This document shows, piece by piece, positions 25,599-33,174 of a stretch of 33,174 bases of DNA. This DNA comes from an uncultured Opitutaceae bacterium. GTDB lineage: Bacteria; Verrucomicrobiota; Verrucomicrobiia; Opitutales; Opitutaceae. Position 1 is the first letter of the stretch. Each line of letters opens with the position of its first letter. Made by a program: the position numbers and the translations under genes. Location: contig CAISPT010000040.1 in assembly GCA_903887455.1 (NCBI GenBank), positions 1-33,174 of the forward strand, given 5' to 3'. A model generated the notes under the pieces. The model was not told the origin of the DNA, did not search any database, and saw nothing but the letters and a program-made list of their open reading frames with translations.

Positions 25599-26366
25599 CT
25601 ATCCTGCCTTTGCCGCCCTGCGTGTCAAAAATTCTACGACCTTTGGGTTGGGCGAATCCACCGCAACGCGGCTCGGCTTTCCCTCAGCGATGATCCCGTG
25701 CTTCTCCCGGTCGAGCATGATGATCCGGTCGGCAATGCCGAAAATCGAGTCCACGTCGTGGGAGACGACGACGATGGTAGTGCCGAAGGTGTCGCGGATC
25801 TGGACAATCAGGTCGTCCAGGTTGCGCGCCGTCACCGGGTCAAGGCCCGCGGAGGGCTCGTCGAAGAAGACGATTCCGGGGTCGAGCGCGAGCGCCCGCG
25901 CGAGCCCGGCGCGCTTCCTCATGCCTCCGGAAATCTCCGACGGGTAGTGCTCCTCGAATCCCGCGAGCCCGACCTGGGCCAGCTTGAAGGCCGCGATGTT
26001 GCGGATCTCGTCGCCCGGGAGCCTCGTGTACTCCTCGAGAGGCAGGGCGATATTCTGGCTCAGGGTGAGCGAAGTCCAGAGGGCGCCGCTCTGGAAGAGC
26101 ATCCCGAAGCTCTTAAGCATCTCCCTTCTCGCCGAGGGGTCCCCCTTGGTGAACGAGCGCCCGTGGAACAGGACTTCTCCCCGGGTCGGCTTGGCCAGGC
26201 CAACGAGGTTCCTGAGCAGGGTAGTCTTGCCGCAACCAGATCCGCCTATGATGAAGAAGATCTCGGCCGGGCGCACGGTGAACGAGACGCCATCCAAGAC
26301 GGACGCGTCCTCGTAGCCGAAGGCCAGGTCCCTCACCTCGATCGCCGGCGGTGTCTCCGTGGTCAT
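25599..26366 (-). CDS. ABC transporter ATPase of the MCE/lipid system (MlaF-like)
   Basis: The 255-residue ATPase has Walker A GGSGCGKTT (residues 41-49), a Q-loop FGMLFQSGALW, the signature SEISGGMRKRAGLARAL, Walker B IVFFDEPSAGLDP and a switch VVSHD. The FGMLFQSGALWTSLTL and GGMRKR forms are typical of MlaF-type ATPases. It energises lipid movement through the permease encoded just upstream. The ATG at 26366 overlaps the permease stop by 4 bases (ATGA). The frame continues open upstream but only as a shadow of the permease. Confidence 0.94.
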   Translation of the reverse strand: MTTETPPAIEVRDLAFGYEDASVLDGVSFTVRPAEIFFIIGGSGCGKTTLLRNLVGLAKPTRGEVLFHGRSFTKGDPSARREMLKSFGMLFQSGALWTSLTLSQNIALPLEEYTRLPGDEIRNIAAFKLAQVGLAGFEEHYPSEISGGMRKRAGLARALALDPGIVFFDEPSAGLDPVTARNLDDLIVQIRDTFGTTIVVVSHDVDSIFGIADRIIMLDREKHGIIAEGKPSRVAVDSPNPKVVEFLTRRAAKAG

Positions 26367-27490
26367 AGTCCGATGGCGTGGAAGAGGACGGCGAAGACCG
26401 CGTCCGCGACGATGATGAGCAGGATTGCGGTCACGACCGCGGACGTCGCGGCCTTGCCGACGCCAGAGGCGTTGCGCTCGGCCTGGAGGCCGCGCAGGCA
26501 GCCCGAGAGGCCGACGATAAGCCCGAACGCGATGGACTTGATGACTCCCACAAGAAAGTCCTGCGTGTCCACGATGGTGAGCATCTCGACCCAATAGGCG
26601 GTCGGCGGGATGTCGAGGGTGGCATAGGACACAGCCATGCCGCCGAGGACCCCGAGGCAGTTGGCGTACATCGCCAGGAGAGGCATCATCAGGCCGAGCG
26701 CAAGGACCCTAGGTAGGACGAGGAACCGGATTGGGGAGATTCCCAGCGTCGAGAGGGCGTCGATCTCCTCGTTCGCCTTCATGGTGCCTATCTCTGCAGC
26801 AAACGCTGCGCCGGTGCGCCCCGAAAGCGTGATCGCGGCCATGAGGGCGCCCATCTCCCGGGTCATCGCGACTCCGATCAGGTCCGCCACCCAGATCTCG
26901 CCGCCAAAGCGCTTGAGCACGATCGCGCCCGAGTAGGCAAGGGTCACGCCCACCAGGAAGCTGATGAGGCTCACGATCGGCAGCGCCATGGCGCCGCAGC
27001 GCTGCATCTCGTTAAGGCAGTCGTTCCACCTGAGGCCCGCCCTTCCCCGGACGACGCGGATCATGTCGATCCAGAACTCGCCGACGAAGTTGAGAAGGTC
27101 GCGAACGTTGTCCATGACGCTCCGGGTGGCCAGGCCCACCTCCACGACGAAGCTCCTGGAATGGTCCTCGTGTCCGCAGGTCTGCATCGCGGCCTCGAAC
27201 TGGGCCGACAGCGCGTGCATCTTCGGGGGGAGGGCCGTTGCGTCGCAGGGCACCCCAAGCGACGAGCACCAGCGCAGGGCCTCCCCCAAGAAGACGACGA
27301 GCGAGGTGTCCCACTGGGTCACGCCATCGGTCTCGAGCCGCACGGCCTTGGGCCGGCCACAGCCCGCCACCGAGTCCCAGCGCGGCGTGCGCCCCTCGAG
27401 GCTCCAGGCCCCACCGAGCGAGACGACGAGGAGGTCCCCCTCCGCGCGTGTCGAGGCGCGGGCTCCTGTTTGCTCTGGGCTCGCGGGCAT
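26363..27490 (-). CDS. MlaE-family permease with N-terminal STAS (MlaB-like) domain
   Basis: The 375-residue product combines an N-terminal soluble STAS-like domain (~15-105; LVVSLGGAWSLEGRTPRW, TDGVTQWDTSLVVFLGEAL) with an MlaE permease core (~135-375). The core carries VTLAYSGAIVLKRFGGEIWVADLIGVAMTRE, GRTGAAFAAEIGTMKANEEIDAL (the conserved permease motif) and terminal membrane helices. In E. coli the STAS protein MlaB is separate; here it is fused. I prefer the ATG at 27490 because a purine-rich AGGGAGAG lies 10 bases upstream and the extra 14 residues of a longer frame are not family-like. It is the first gene of the four-gene cluster; a DUF4440-like gene lies 43 bp upstream on the same strand. 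Confidence 0.92.
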   Translation of the reverse strand: MPASPEQTGARASTRAEGDLLVVSLGGAWSLEGRTPRWDSVAGCGRPKAVRLETDGVTQWDTSLVVFLGEALRWCSSLGVPCDATALPPKMHALSAQFEAAMQTCGHEDHSRSFVVEVGLATRSVMDNVRDLLNFVGEFWIDMIRVVRGRAGLRWNDCLNEMQRCGAMALPIVSLISFLVGVTLAYSGAIVLKRFGGEIWVADLIGVAMTREMGALMAAITLSGRTGAAFAAEIGTMKANEEIDALSTLGISPIRFLVLPRVLALGLMMPLLAMYANCLGVLGGMAVSYATLDIPPTAYWVEMLTIVDTQDFLVGVIKSIAFGLIVGLSGCLRGLQAERNASGVGKAATSAVVTAILLIIVADAVFAVLFHAIGL

Positions 27491-27533
27491 TCGGTGAAAT
27501 CTCTCCCTCTCGGGGTCCGTTCGCCAGATCAAT

Positions 27534-27971
27534 CTAGGCCCCCGCCACCCGGGTCCACTGCACGAAAACCACAGACCAGGAGCCCGACCTGCGGACGTAG
27601 AGGGTCGAGTAGCGGGTGGTCACGGGGGCGCCTGTCGAGCGGCTGTAGGTCACGAACCCGCCGACGAGAGCGGAGTCCCCATAGATCCGGATGACGACCT
27701 CGTGAAGCCGGAGGTCCCTGGCGTCCGGCCTTTCCTTCGCCTCGCGGAGGAACTCGGCCTTGTCGATCACCCTTCCGCTCGCCAGCACACCGGTGAAGTC
27801 GTCGGCCAGCAGTGTCTTGAAGCGGGCCACGTCGCTGGCGAGGAACGCCTTCACGTAGTCGTCGTTCATCTGCCGGAGAGCGACCTCGTCAGGAGATGCA
27901 ACCTCCGCCGCGCGCCCGCTCGCGGCGAACAGGGCGAACACGGCGACGAGGGACAATAGGGAGCGTGGCAT
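27534..27971 (-). CDS. Secreted DUF4440/NTF2-like small protein
   Basis: The 145-residue product has a signal peptide (LLSLVAVFALFAASGRAAE) and a SnoaL/NTF2-like fold of the DUF4440 type: LRQMNDDYVKAFLASDVARF, LLADDFTGVLASGRVIDKAEFL, VIRIYGDSALVGGFVTYS and a closing SWSVVFVQWTRV strand. These small cone-shaped domains bind or convert hydrophobic ligands, or have no known ligand; the role here is unknown. It is transcribed in the same direction as the lipid-transport cluster, 43 bp ahead of the permease, and may be part of that operon. It is divergent from recD2. Confidence 0.85.
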   Translation of the reverse strand: MPRSLLSLVAVFALFAASGRAAEVASPDEVALRQMNDDYVKAFLASDVARFKTLLADDFTGVLASGRVIDKAEFLREAKERPDARDLRLHEVVIRIYGDSALVGGFVTYSRSTGAPVTTRYSTLYVRRSGSWSVVFVQWTRVAGA

Positions 27972-28075
27972 CGGCGTAAAGGATGGAGCAAATTCCCGCG
28001 GGGGATCAACGCCTTAGCACCTGCGCCATTGATTTCCGGGGGAATCTAGACCATCGCTGCGGGGACCCAACCCAC

Positions 28076-30307
28076 GTGCCCGCATCCCCCGAACAAGCCT
28101 CCCTCACAGGAGTCCTCGAGCGCATCATCTTCCTGAACGAGGAGAACCACTACACGATCGCCGAATTCCGGCCGGATTCCGGGCCGGATCGCGCGAAGGC
28201 CGAGCCGGTGACGATCGTGGGGGCGCTGCCCGGGGTCGAGTGCGGGGAGACGCTCCACCTCGCCGGAGAATGGACGCGCCATTCCCAGCACGGGGCCCAG
28301 TTCAAGATCGCCTCCTTCAAGAGCGAGCTGCCGGCCAGCGTCTACGGGATCCGCAAGTACCTGGGAAGCGGGCTGGTCCCGGGAATCGGGCGGGTCTACG
28401 CCAACAAGATCGTGGACGCGTTCGGGACCGACACGTTCCGGGTGCTGAGCGAGGAGTCGGGAAGGCTCAGGGACGTCCCGGGCATCGGCAAGAAGCGCGC
28501 GGCCGCGATAAAGCTCGCGTGGGACGGCAAGCGAACCGAGCGGGAGCTCTACATTTTCCTGCAGACCTACGGCGTGAGCCCGGGCCAGTGCGTGAAGCTC
28601 GTCAAGCAGTACGGCGCCCAGGCTAAGAACGTGCTCACGCACGAGCCGTACCGCGTGGCCCGCGAGATCGAGGGCATCGGCTTCAAGACGGCCGACAAGA
28701 TCGCGATCAACCTCGGGTTCGCCAACGACGCCCCGCCGCGGCTCGACGCGGGCATCCTCTTCGCGCTGGAGGGGCTCCAGGAGGAAGGACACACGGCCTT
28801 CCAGGAGGAACGCCTTCGGGACTACTCGGCCGAGCTGTTGGAGACGTCGGCGGACTTGGTGGCCGCCAGGATAGAGGCGCTCGTCTCAGCGAAGCAGCTT
28901 GTGCGGCACCTTCCAAAGGGGGAGGCCGCGCCGCTGCCCGGATCGGGACTCGTGCAGCTGCCGCCGAACGACCGGGCAGAGCGCAAGATAGCCGAGGTGG
29001 TGGCGCGGCTCCGTAAGGTCGCCAGCGGCCTGCCACCCATCAAGATCGAGGCCGCTGTCCAGTGGGCAGAGACCAAGGCCGGTTTCGCCTTCCACGAGCT
29101 CCAGCAGCACGCCGTGAGAAACGCCCTTGCCAACAAGATATCGATCCTGACCGGCGGGCCCGGCACCGGGAAGACGTCGACCCTGAGGTCCCTCGTCGCG
29201 ATCCTGAAGGCGAAGGGAGTGCGGGTGCACCTTGCGGCGCCCACCGGGCGGGCCGCGCAGCGCCTAGCGGAGACGACGGGGGGCTACGCCTCGACGATCC
29301 ACCGCCTCCTCAAGTACGACCCCGGCGCAGGCTTCACCTCCAACGAGCAGCATCCGCTAGCGACCGACTTCCTGATCGTCGACGAGGTGTCGATGCTCGA
29401 CACCCGACTCGCCTCGGCGCTTCTCCAGGCGGTACCGAGCCGGGCCCACCTGCTTCTGGTGGGCGACACCGACCAGCTGCCGAGCGTCGGCGCCGGCAAC
29501 GTGCTCCAGGACATGATCGCCGCTTCCCGGGCCCCGGTGACTAGGCTCTCGGTCATCTTCCGGCAGAAGGGCCAGAGCGGGATCGTGGTGACCGCGCATT
29601 CCATCAACTCCGGCGACACCGCCCTTCCCCTCGTCGCGACCTCCGTCGCGGCCGTGCCGCCGTCCTCCGACATCACGTTCGTGGCGGCCGACTCCGCGGA
29701 GGACACGGTCCGCAAAGTGATCGAGCTGTGCACGGACTTCATCCCCAGGCATTACGAGCGCTGCGACCCCGTCGGGGACGTGCAGGTCATGGCGCCGATG
29801 CACAAGGGTCAGGCCGGGGTTGCGAACTTGAACCTCCAGCTCCAGGGCGCGCTCAACGGCCGCGCGAAGGGCATTCGCACCCTTGCGGGCGAGCTAAGGC
29901 CCGGCGATAAGGTGATCCAGCTCAGGAACAACTACGACAAGAACCTGTTCAACGGCGACATCGGCTTCGTCACCAAGGCCGATGCGGAGGCCGGCACCCT
30001 CGACGCGGATTTCGACGGGGATGTGCACACGTTCACGCGGGGCGAGATGGGGGACCTGGCGCTTGCCTATGCGATCAGCATCCACAAGTCGCAGGGGAGC
30101 GAATACCCGGTGGTCATCGTCCCGCTTCTGAAGGCCCACTTCATGATGCTGCAGAGGAACCTTCTGTACACCGCGATCACCCGCGGGCGCCGGAAGGTCT
30201 TTATCGTCGGCGAGCCCGCGGCGTACGCGATGGCGGTCCGCAACAGCGAGTCGAAGCAGAGGGTCACCCACCTCAGGGAGAAGCTGGAAACGGCAGCAGG
30301 CGCTTAG
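28076..30307 (+). CDS. recD2: RecD2-family 5'-3' DNA helicase
   Basis: The 743-residue SF1B helicase has an N-terminal domain (EENHYTIAEF) and helix-hairpin-helix repeats (DVPGIGKKRAAAIKLAW, REIEGIGFKTADKIA). The helicase core has Walker A TGGPGTGKTS (K366), LAAPTGRAAQRL, FLIVDEVSMLDTRL, LLVGDTDQLPSVGAGNVL and the terminal AYAISIHKSQGSEYPVVIVPL motif. RecD2 acts without RecBC in DNA repair and replication-fork processing. Start choice: the GTG at 28076 has GGGGA about 9 bases upstream and matches family N termini. An in-frame ATG at 27983 would add 31 residues without family features. Its stop is 4 bases from the stop of the convergent pRiA4b ORF-3-like gene. Confidence 0.95.
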   Translation: MPASPEQASLTGVLERIIFLNEENHYTIAEFRPDSGPDRAKAEPVTIVGALPGVECGETLHLAGEWTRHSQHGAQFKIASFKSELPASVYGIRKYLGSGLVPGIGRVYANKIVDAFGTDTFRVLSEESGRLRDVPGIGKKRAAAIKLAWDGKRTERELYIFLQTYGVSPGQCVKLVKQYGAQAKNVLTHEPYRVAREIEGIGFKTADKIAINLGFANDAPPRLDAGILFALEGLQEEGHTAFQEERLRDYSAELLETSADLVAARIEALVSAKQLVRHLPKGEAAPLPGSGLVQLPPNDRAERKIAEVVARLRKVASGLPPIKIEAAVQWAETKAGFAFHELQQHAVRNALANKISILTGGPGTGKTSTLRSLVAILKAKGVRVHLAAPTGRAAQRLAETTGGYASTIHRLLKYDPGAGFTSNEQHPLATDFLIVDEVSMLDTRLASALLQAVPSRAHLLLVGDTDQLPSVGAGNVLQDMIAASRAPVTRLSVIFRQKGQSGIVVTAHSINSGDTALPLVATSVAAVPPSSDITFVAADSAEDTVRKVIELCTDFIPRHYERCDPVGDVQVMAPMHKGQAGVANLNLQLQGALNGRAKGIRTLAGELRPGDKVIQLRNNYDKNLFNGDIGFVTKADAEAGTLDADFDGDVHTFTRGEMGDLALAYAISIHKSQGSEYPVVIVPLLKAHFMMLQRNLLYTAITRGRRKVFIVGEPAAYAMAVRNSESKQRVTHLREKLETAAGA

Positions 30308-30311
30308 TGCC

Positions 30312-30905
30312 CTACTTGCCGAGCTTTCGAAGGGCGGCGTTGACCTTGTCCAGGTCGCAGGCGACCGGGTCGTACAGCGGCCCTAGCCACGCCGCCCACT
30401 CCTTGCCCAGGTCGCTCGCGGGGTCCTTCAGGCACGCCAGCATGTCGTGGAAGGCCTCCATGCCGCCGCAGTCCTCCGGCGGGCCCGCGCGCTCCCCGGC
30501 GATGCAGACGGGGTAATGGGTGCCCTTGACCGGTGCCAGGGTCTTCTCAACCCGGATGTCGATCCGCCAGCCCTCCCCAAAGTGGTAGTCGTAGGCCATC
30601 TTGTCCCGATGGGCCAGGTTCAGGTCCGCAAGGGTCACATCCCGGTCGTCCTCGATGTTCGCCTCGTCCTTCTTCACCGGGTTGCCGAACTTGAGCTCGT
30701 CCAGCGAGAAGGAATGGGTCTGGTAATCGAACCAGTCGAAGGCGATCTGGATGGCATCGTGCAGGCGGGAAAGCCACATCGTCTCCCGGACAAGGAGCCT
30801 CCTCCAGACCTTGGGCTGGGTGCCGGCGACCACCATCCGGAGGCAGAGCACCCGCGCGGGGGACTTCTTAGCCTTGGAGCCCTTGCCCTCTTGAAGCGAT
30901 ATCAT
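30312..30905 (-). CDS. Plasmid pRiA4b ORF-3 family protein
   Basis: The 197-residue product matches the pRiA4b ORF-3 family: LRMVVAGTQPKVWRRLLVRETMWLSRLHDAIQIAF with the family's I-x-P-x-V-W-R-R pattern, then WFDYQTHSFSLDELKFG, KMAYDYHFGEGWRIDIRVE and CIAGERAGPPEDCGGMEAF. The family is common on plasmids and chromosomes and has no established biochemical role. A lysine-rich lead (GKGSKAKKS) precedes the domain. It is convergent with recD2, and 71 bp separates it from the next minus-strand gene upstream. Confidence 0.9.
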   Translation of the reverse strand: MISLQEGKGSKAKKSPARVLCLRMVVAGTQPKVWRRLLVRETMWLSRLHDAIQIAFDWFDYQTHSFSLDELKFGNPVKKDEANIEDDRDVTLADLNLAHRDKMAYDYHFGEGWRIDIRVEKTLAPVKGTHYPVCIAGERAGPPEDCGGMEAFHDMLACLKDPASDLGKEWAAWLGPLYDPVACDLDKVNAALRKLGK

Positions 30906-30920
30906 CGGCCCCGATTACAC

Positions 30921-30958
30921 CCCGGTCCGAAGGTCCGGGCAAAGGGAAACCGCTTCCC
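30921..30958 (-). terminator. Tandem hairpins, possible weak terminator
   Basis: Downstream of the minus-strand secreted-protein gene are two hairpins. One at 30944-30958 has the stem GGGAA/TTCCC with a 5-base loop and is followed on the minus strand by TTTG. The other at 30921-30939 has a CCCGG/CCGGG stem plus an inner CC/GG with one mismatch. The T run is short, so confidence is low. Confidence 0.3.
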
Positions 30959-30976
30959 GGGGACGCACCAGGGATC

Positions 30977-31705
30977 TCACTTGGCGGACTCGGGTTTGTC
31001 GGTCACGCGCTGGTCGCCGGTGGGCAGAGTGAAGACCCTTAGGCCCGGCACCGGCCTGGTGGCCGCGGCCGAGGCCGCGCCGACCTCGACCCCGGTGAAA
31101 ATAGCCGTCTCAAAGGCGGAATCGTCATGGGAGCAGACGGCAAGACCCACATAGAAGGGGTCCTTTAGGACCACGCAGACCGAGGCCCCCGAGGGATGGA
31201 GGATGCCGTCCGAGCCGGCCACTGAGAGGAAAACCGTGTCGCCGACCTTGTCGAGGCGCACGCGGGTCGGCGAAGCCATCATGCTCTGGATCTCCGCCGT
31301 CGGGCCATCCTGGCTTATGCGAAACTGGAGGGAGGTGAGCCCATCACCATGCTGGGCCACGTCCGCGTAGGCGGAACCGGGGCTCAGGTCCTGCCTGAGC
31401 ACAAGGCAGGCCTTGCGGTGGCCCTGCTTGCTCTGGCCCTGAAACGCGATTGAAGCCGCTATCGAGATGTCGCCGGAGGCCTTGCTCCACACGTAGTGCA
31501 TGGCGTCAGCCTTGAACCACATGTTGGCGCCGCTAGCACCGACCGCGTAGGCCCCGGTCGCGGCGTCGAAGGCGGCGGTGCCAGGCCGGCTCTGCGGGCC
31601 GACGTCGGTCTGGCCGGTGAAGAGGCCGATGTCGCCCGCGTTAGCGAACGGCAGGACCGCGGAGAGAACTAGGGCGCAAAGCGCCGCGCGTGGGGCGAAC
31701 ATCAT
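30977..31705 (-). CDS. Secreted beta-sandwich (DUF1349/concanavalin-like) protein of unknown function
   Basis: The 242-residue product has a signal peptide (RAALCALVLSAVLPFANAGD). The mature part has a pattern seen in DUF1349-like/laminin-G-like sandwich domains: DAATGAYAVGASGANMWFKADAMHYVWSK, GDISIAASIAFQGQSKQGHRKACLVLRQDL, and a late DPFYVGLAVCSHDDSAFETAIFTGVEV. In such proteins, strands of this type surround a carbohydrate- or ligand-binding face. In related secreted proteins the module often precedes a TolB propeller, but there is none here. Two ATGs in tandem (31705 and 31702) are possible starts, with GGGGA upstream of both. It is divergent from the GMC oxidoreductase gene. The fold call is tentative. 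Confidence 0.6.
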   Translation of the reverse strand: MMFAPRAALCALVLSAVLPFANAGDIGLFTGQTDVGPQSRPGTAAFDAATGAYAVGASGANMWFKADAMHYVWSKASGDISIAASIAFQGQSKQGHRKACLVLRQDLSPGSAYADVAQHGDGLTSLQFRISQDGPTAEIQSMMASPTRVRLDKVGDTVFLSVAGSDGILHPSGASVCVVLKDPFYVGLAVCSHDDSAFETAIFTGVEVGAASAAATRPVPGLRVFTLPTGDQRVTDKPESAK

Positions 31706-31862
31706 GGCGGGGTCCCCAATTAGACACCGGCGCCACCGCGAAGGAAGCCGAATTAACGTCAACAACAGCCGGCACGATTGCGGAAAGGAATACCTTGAAC
31801 CCGGGCTTGGGTCCGCCAAGCCTGCCCGCCCACCCCCCTACAGAGCCCTAAATGCAACTGCC
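31706..31862. promoter_or_regulatory. Divergent intergenic region upstream of GMC oxidoreductase
   Basis: These 157 bases separate two divergent starts. They hold an AT-richer stretch (GAATTAACGTCAACAACA) and a perfect 7-bp inverted repeat (listed separately). A four-codon reading frame, ATG CAA CTG CCA TGA at 31852-31866, overlaps the GMC start. No clear promoter pair can be named. Confidence 0.4.
31804..31822 (+). promoter_or_regulatory. Perfect inverted repeat upstream of the GMC oxidoreductase
   Basis: GGCTTGG and CCAAGCC form a perfect 7-bp stem around a 5-base loop (GTCCG), 40 bases before the GMC start. It could be an operator half-site pair or a leader hairpin. It is not followed by a T run on the plus strand. 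Confidence 0.35.
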
Positions 31863-33174
31863 ATGATTGGATACGATTACGACGCCATTGTTGTCGGTTC
31901 CGGGATCAGCGGCGGTTGGGCGGCAAAGGAGCTCACCGAGGCGGGCCTGAAGGTCCTGATGCTCGAGCGCGGCGAGAACATCGAGCACATCACCGGTTAC
32001 GTGAACGCGCTGAAGGCGCCGTGGGAGCTTCCGCACCGCGACCACCTGACCAACCACATCCGCGAGGAGCAGGCTGTGGCGACCCGGGACTACTTCATCG
32101 ATGAGGCCAACGCGAACTACTGGGTGAAGGACAAGGAGTCCCCCTACGTCGAGACCAAGCCCTTCGACTGGTTCCGGGGCTACCACGTCGGCGGCCGCTC
32201 GCTCATGTGGGGGCGCCAGAGCTACCGCTGGAGCACGTTCGATTTCGAGGCCAACAAGAAGGACGGGGTCGGCAATGACTGGCCCATCCGCTACGATGAC
32301 CTGGCCCCGTGGTATGACCACGTGGAATCCTTCGCCGGGATCAGCGGATCGCTCGAGGGCCTGCCCCAGCTGCCCGACGGCAAGTTCCTGCCCCCGATGG
32401 AGCTCAACTGCGTCGAGAAGGACCTGGCGGCCCGGATCCGCTCCCACTTCTCCGGCACGCGGCGCATGATCATTGGGCGGACGGCCAACCTTACGGTGCC
32501 CCACAACGGCCGGAACAACTGCCAGTACCGCAACAAGTGCTCGCTGGGGTGCCCTTTCGGCGCCTATTTCAGCACGCAGTCCTCTACCCTGCCGGCGGCG
32601 GTTGCCACCGGCAACCTGACCCTGCGGCCCTTCTCGATAGCGACAAGGGTGCTTTACGACCGCGACAGGAAGCGCGCGACCGGGGTCGAGGTCCTGGACG
32701 CGGAGACACGCCAGACCTATGCCTACCGCTCAAAGGTCGTGTTCCTGTGCGCCTCGACCTTCCCCACGGCCGGCATCCTCATGAATTCCGCAACCGATGT
32801 CTGGCCGGAGGGCCTCGGAAGCAGCAGCGGCGAACTCGGGCACAACGTGATGGACCACCACTTCAGGGTGGGCGCGTCGGGAGACGTGGAGGGCTTCGAG
32901 GACCGGTACCTCTTCGGCCGTCGGGCCAACGGTTTCTACATCCCGCGCTTCAGGAACCTTTTCGGCGAGAAGCGGGACTACCTGCGCGGCTTCGGCTACC
33001 AGGGGGCCGCGAGCAGGTCCGGATGGGACCGCGAGGTCGCCGAGGTCGGGATCGGCGCACCGCTCAAGGCCGCGCTCAGCGAGCCCGGCGGCTGGAAGGT
33101 CGGGATGACCGGCTTCGGGGAGATGCTCCCCAATCACGACAACCGCGTGACCCTCGACCGCTCCAGGACGGACA
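31863..33174 (+). CDS. GMC-family FAD-dependent oxidoreductase, 3' truncated
   Basis: The frame is open from the ATG at 31863 to the right edge of the window (437 residues visible). The N terminus has the FAD-binding Rossmann motif YDAIVVGSGISGGWAAKEL (G12, G14, G17) and a VLMLERGENIEHI segment. GYHVGGRSLMWGRQSYRWS is the second GMC signature, with NDWPIRYDDLAPWYDHVE after it. A Cys-containing NCQYRNKCSLGCPFGAY segment is found in glucose/gluconate dehydrogenase-type GMC proteins. The C-terminal catalytic His region is outside the window. Members oxidise sugars or alcohols. There is no signal peptide, unlike many bacterial periplasmic members. The substrate cannot be assigned; a cyanide- or alcohol-oxidase role is not suggested. 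Confidence 0.93.
   Translation, partial: MIGYDYDAIVVGSGISGGWAAKELTEAGLKVLMLERGENIEHITGYVNALKAPWELPHRDHLTNHIREEQAVATRDYFIDEANANYWVKDKESPYVETKPFDWFRGYHVGGRSLMWGRQSYRWSTFDFEANKKDGVGNDWPIRYDDLAPWYDHVESFAGISGSLEGLPQLPDGKFLPPMELNCVEKDLAARIRSHFSGTRRMIIGRTANLTVPHNGRNNCQYRNKCSLGCPFGAYFSTQSSTLPAAVATGNLTLRPFSIATRVLYDRDRKRATGVEVLDAETRQTYAYRSKVVFLCASTFPTAGILMNSATDVWPEGLGSSSGELGHNVMDHHFRVGASGDVEGFEDRYLFGRRANGFYIPRFRNLFGEKRDYLRGFGYQGAASRSGWDREVAEVGIGAPLKAALSEPGGWKVGMTGFGEMLPNHDNRVTLDRSRTD

Noticed and set aside
25431-26597. A 388-residue plus-strand frame
   Set aside because: Antisense to the Mla-type ATPase and permease genes, which have full family motifs.
30312-30905. Evidence of a plasmid or integrative element from the pRiA4b ORF-3 gene
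   Set aside because: The family is common on chromosomes, and no integrase, transposase, relaxase or repeats are seen around it.
1-33174. CRISPR arrays, insertion sequences, transposases, phage genes or toxin-antitoxin pairs
   Set aside because: No repeat-spacer pattern, terminal inverted repeats with a transposase, or phage or toxin motifs were seen while reading. A systematic repeat search was not possible.

Overview
This is a high-GC bacterial chromosome segment with densely packed genes and many 4-bp start/stop overlaps. Several traits suggest the Verrucomicrobiota (perhaps Opitutales) or a related PVC lineage. These are LL-diaminopimelate aminotransferase for lysine, a single-chain GcvP, an STAS-fused MlaE permease, ASPIC/UnbV proteins and a protein resembling hydrazine-synthase alpha. 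No rRNA or taxonomic marker is present, so this placement is inference.

Region A (2-8722, plus strand) is a seven-gene operon in which every gene except the 5'-truncated first one visibly encodes an exported product. In order: an FG-GAP/ASPIC protein, a mono-haem propeller lipoprotein (HzsA-like but shortened), a tri-haem YVTN-propeller cytochrome, a stand-alone two-component-regulator-type propeller, two periplasmic binding proteins of the branched-chain amino acid type, and a Tll0287-like haem protein. No permease, ATPase, kinase or integral membrane partner lies in the window. It is the best candidate here for an undescribed system. It ends 275 bp from the 3' end of a tRNA-Pro gene, and its codon choice looks looser than in the rest of the window.

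Region B (8998-13532) is housekeeping. It holds tRNA-Pro(GGG) and nth on the minus strand, then gcvP and a fumarylacetoacetate-hydrolase-family gene on the plus strand.

Region C (13529-22567, minus strand) reads panC, panE, a secreted M13 metallopeptidase, lutA, lutB, an OPT-family transporter and lutC. The last five genes are coupled by overlaps or very short gaps. They suggest a unit that links extracellular peptide cleavage, peptide (or other OPT substrate) uptake and lactate oxidation. Divergent from panC is dapL (22664-23887).

Region D (23890-27971, minus strand) is an Mla/MCE lipid-transport cluster (permease with STAS domain, ATPase, MCE protein, auxiliary lipoprotein), preceded by a small secreted DUF4440-like protein.

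Region E (28076-33174) holds recD2 (plus), a pRiA4b ORF-3-family gene (minus), a secreted protein of unknown function (minus) and the start of a divergent GMC-family FAD oxidoreductase that runs off the right edge.
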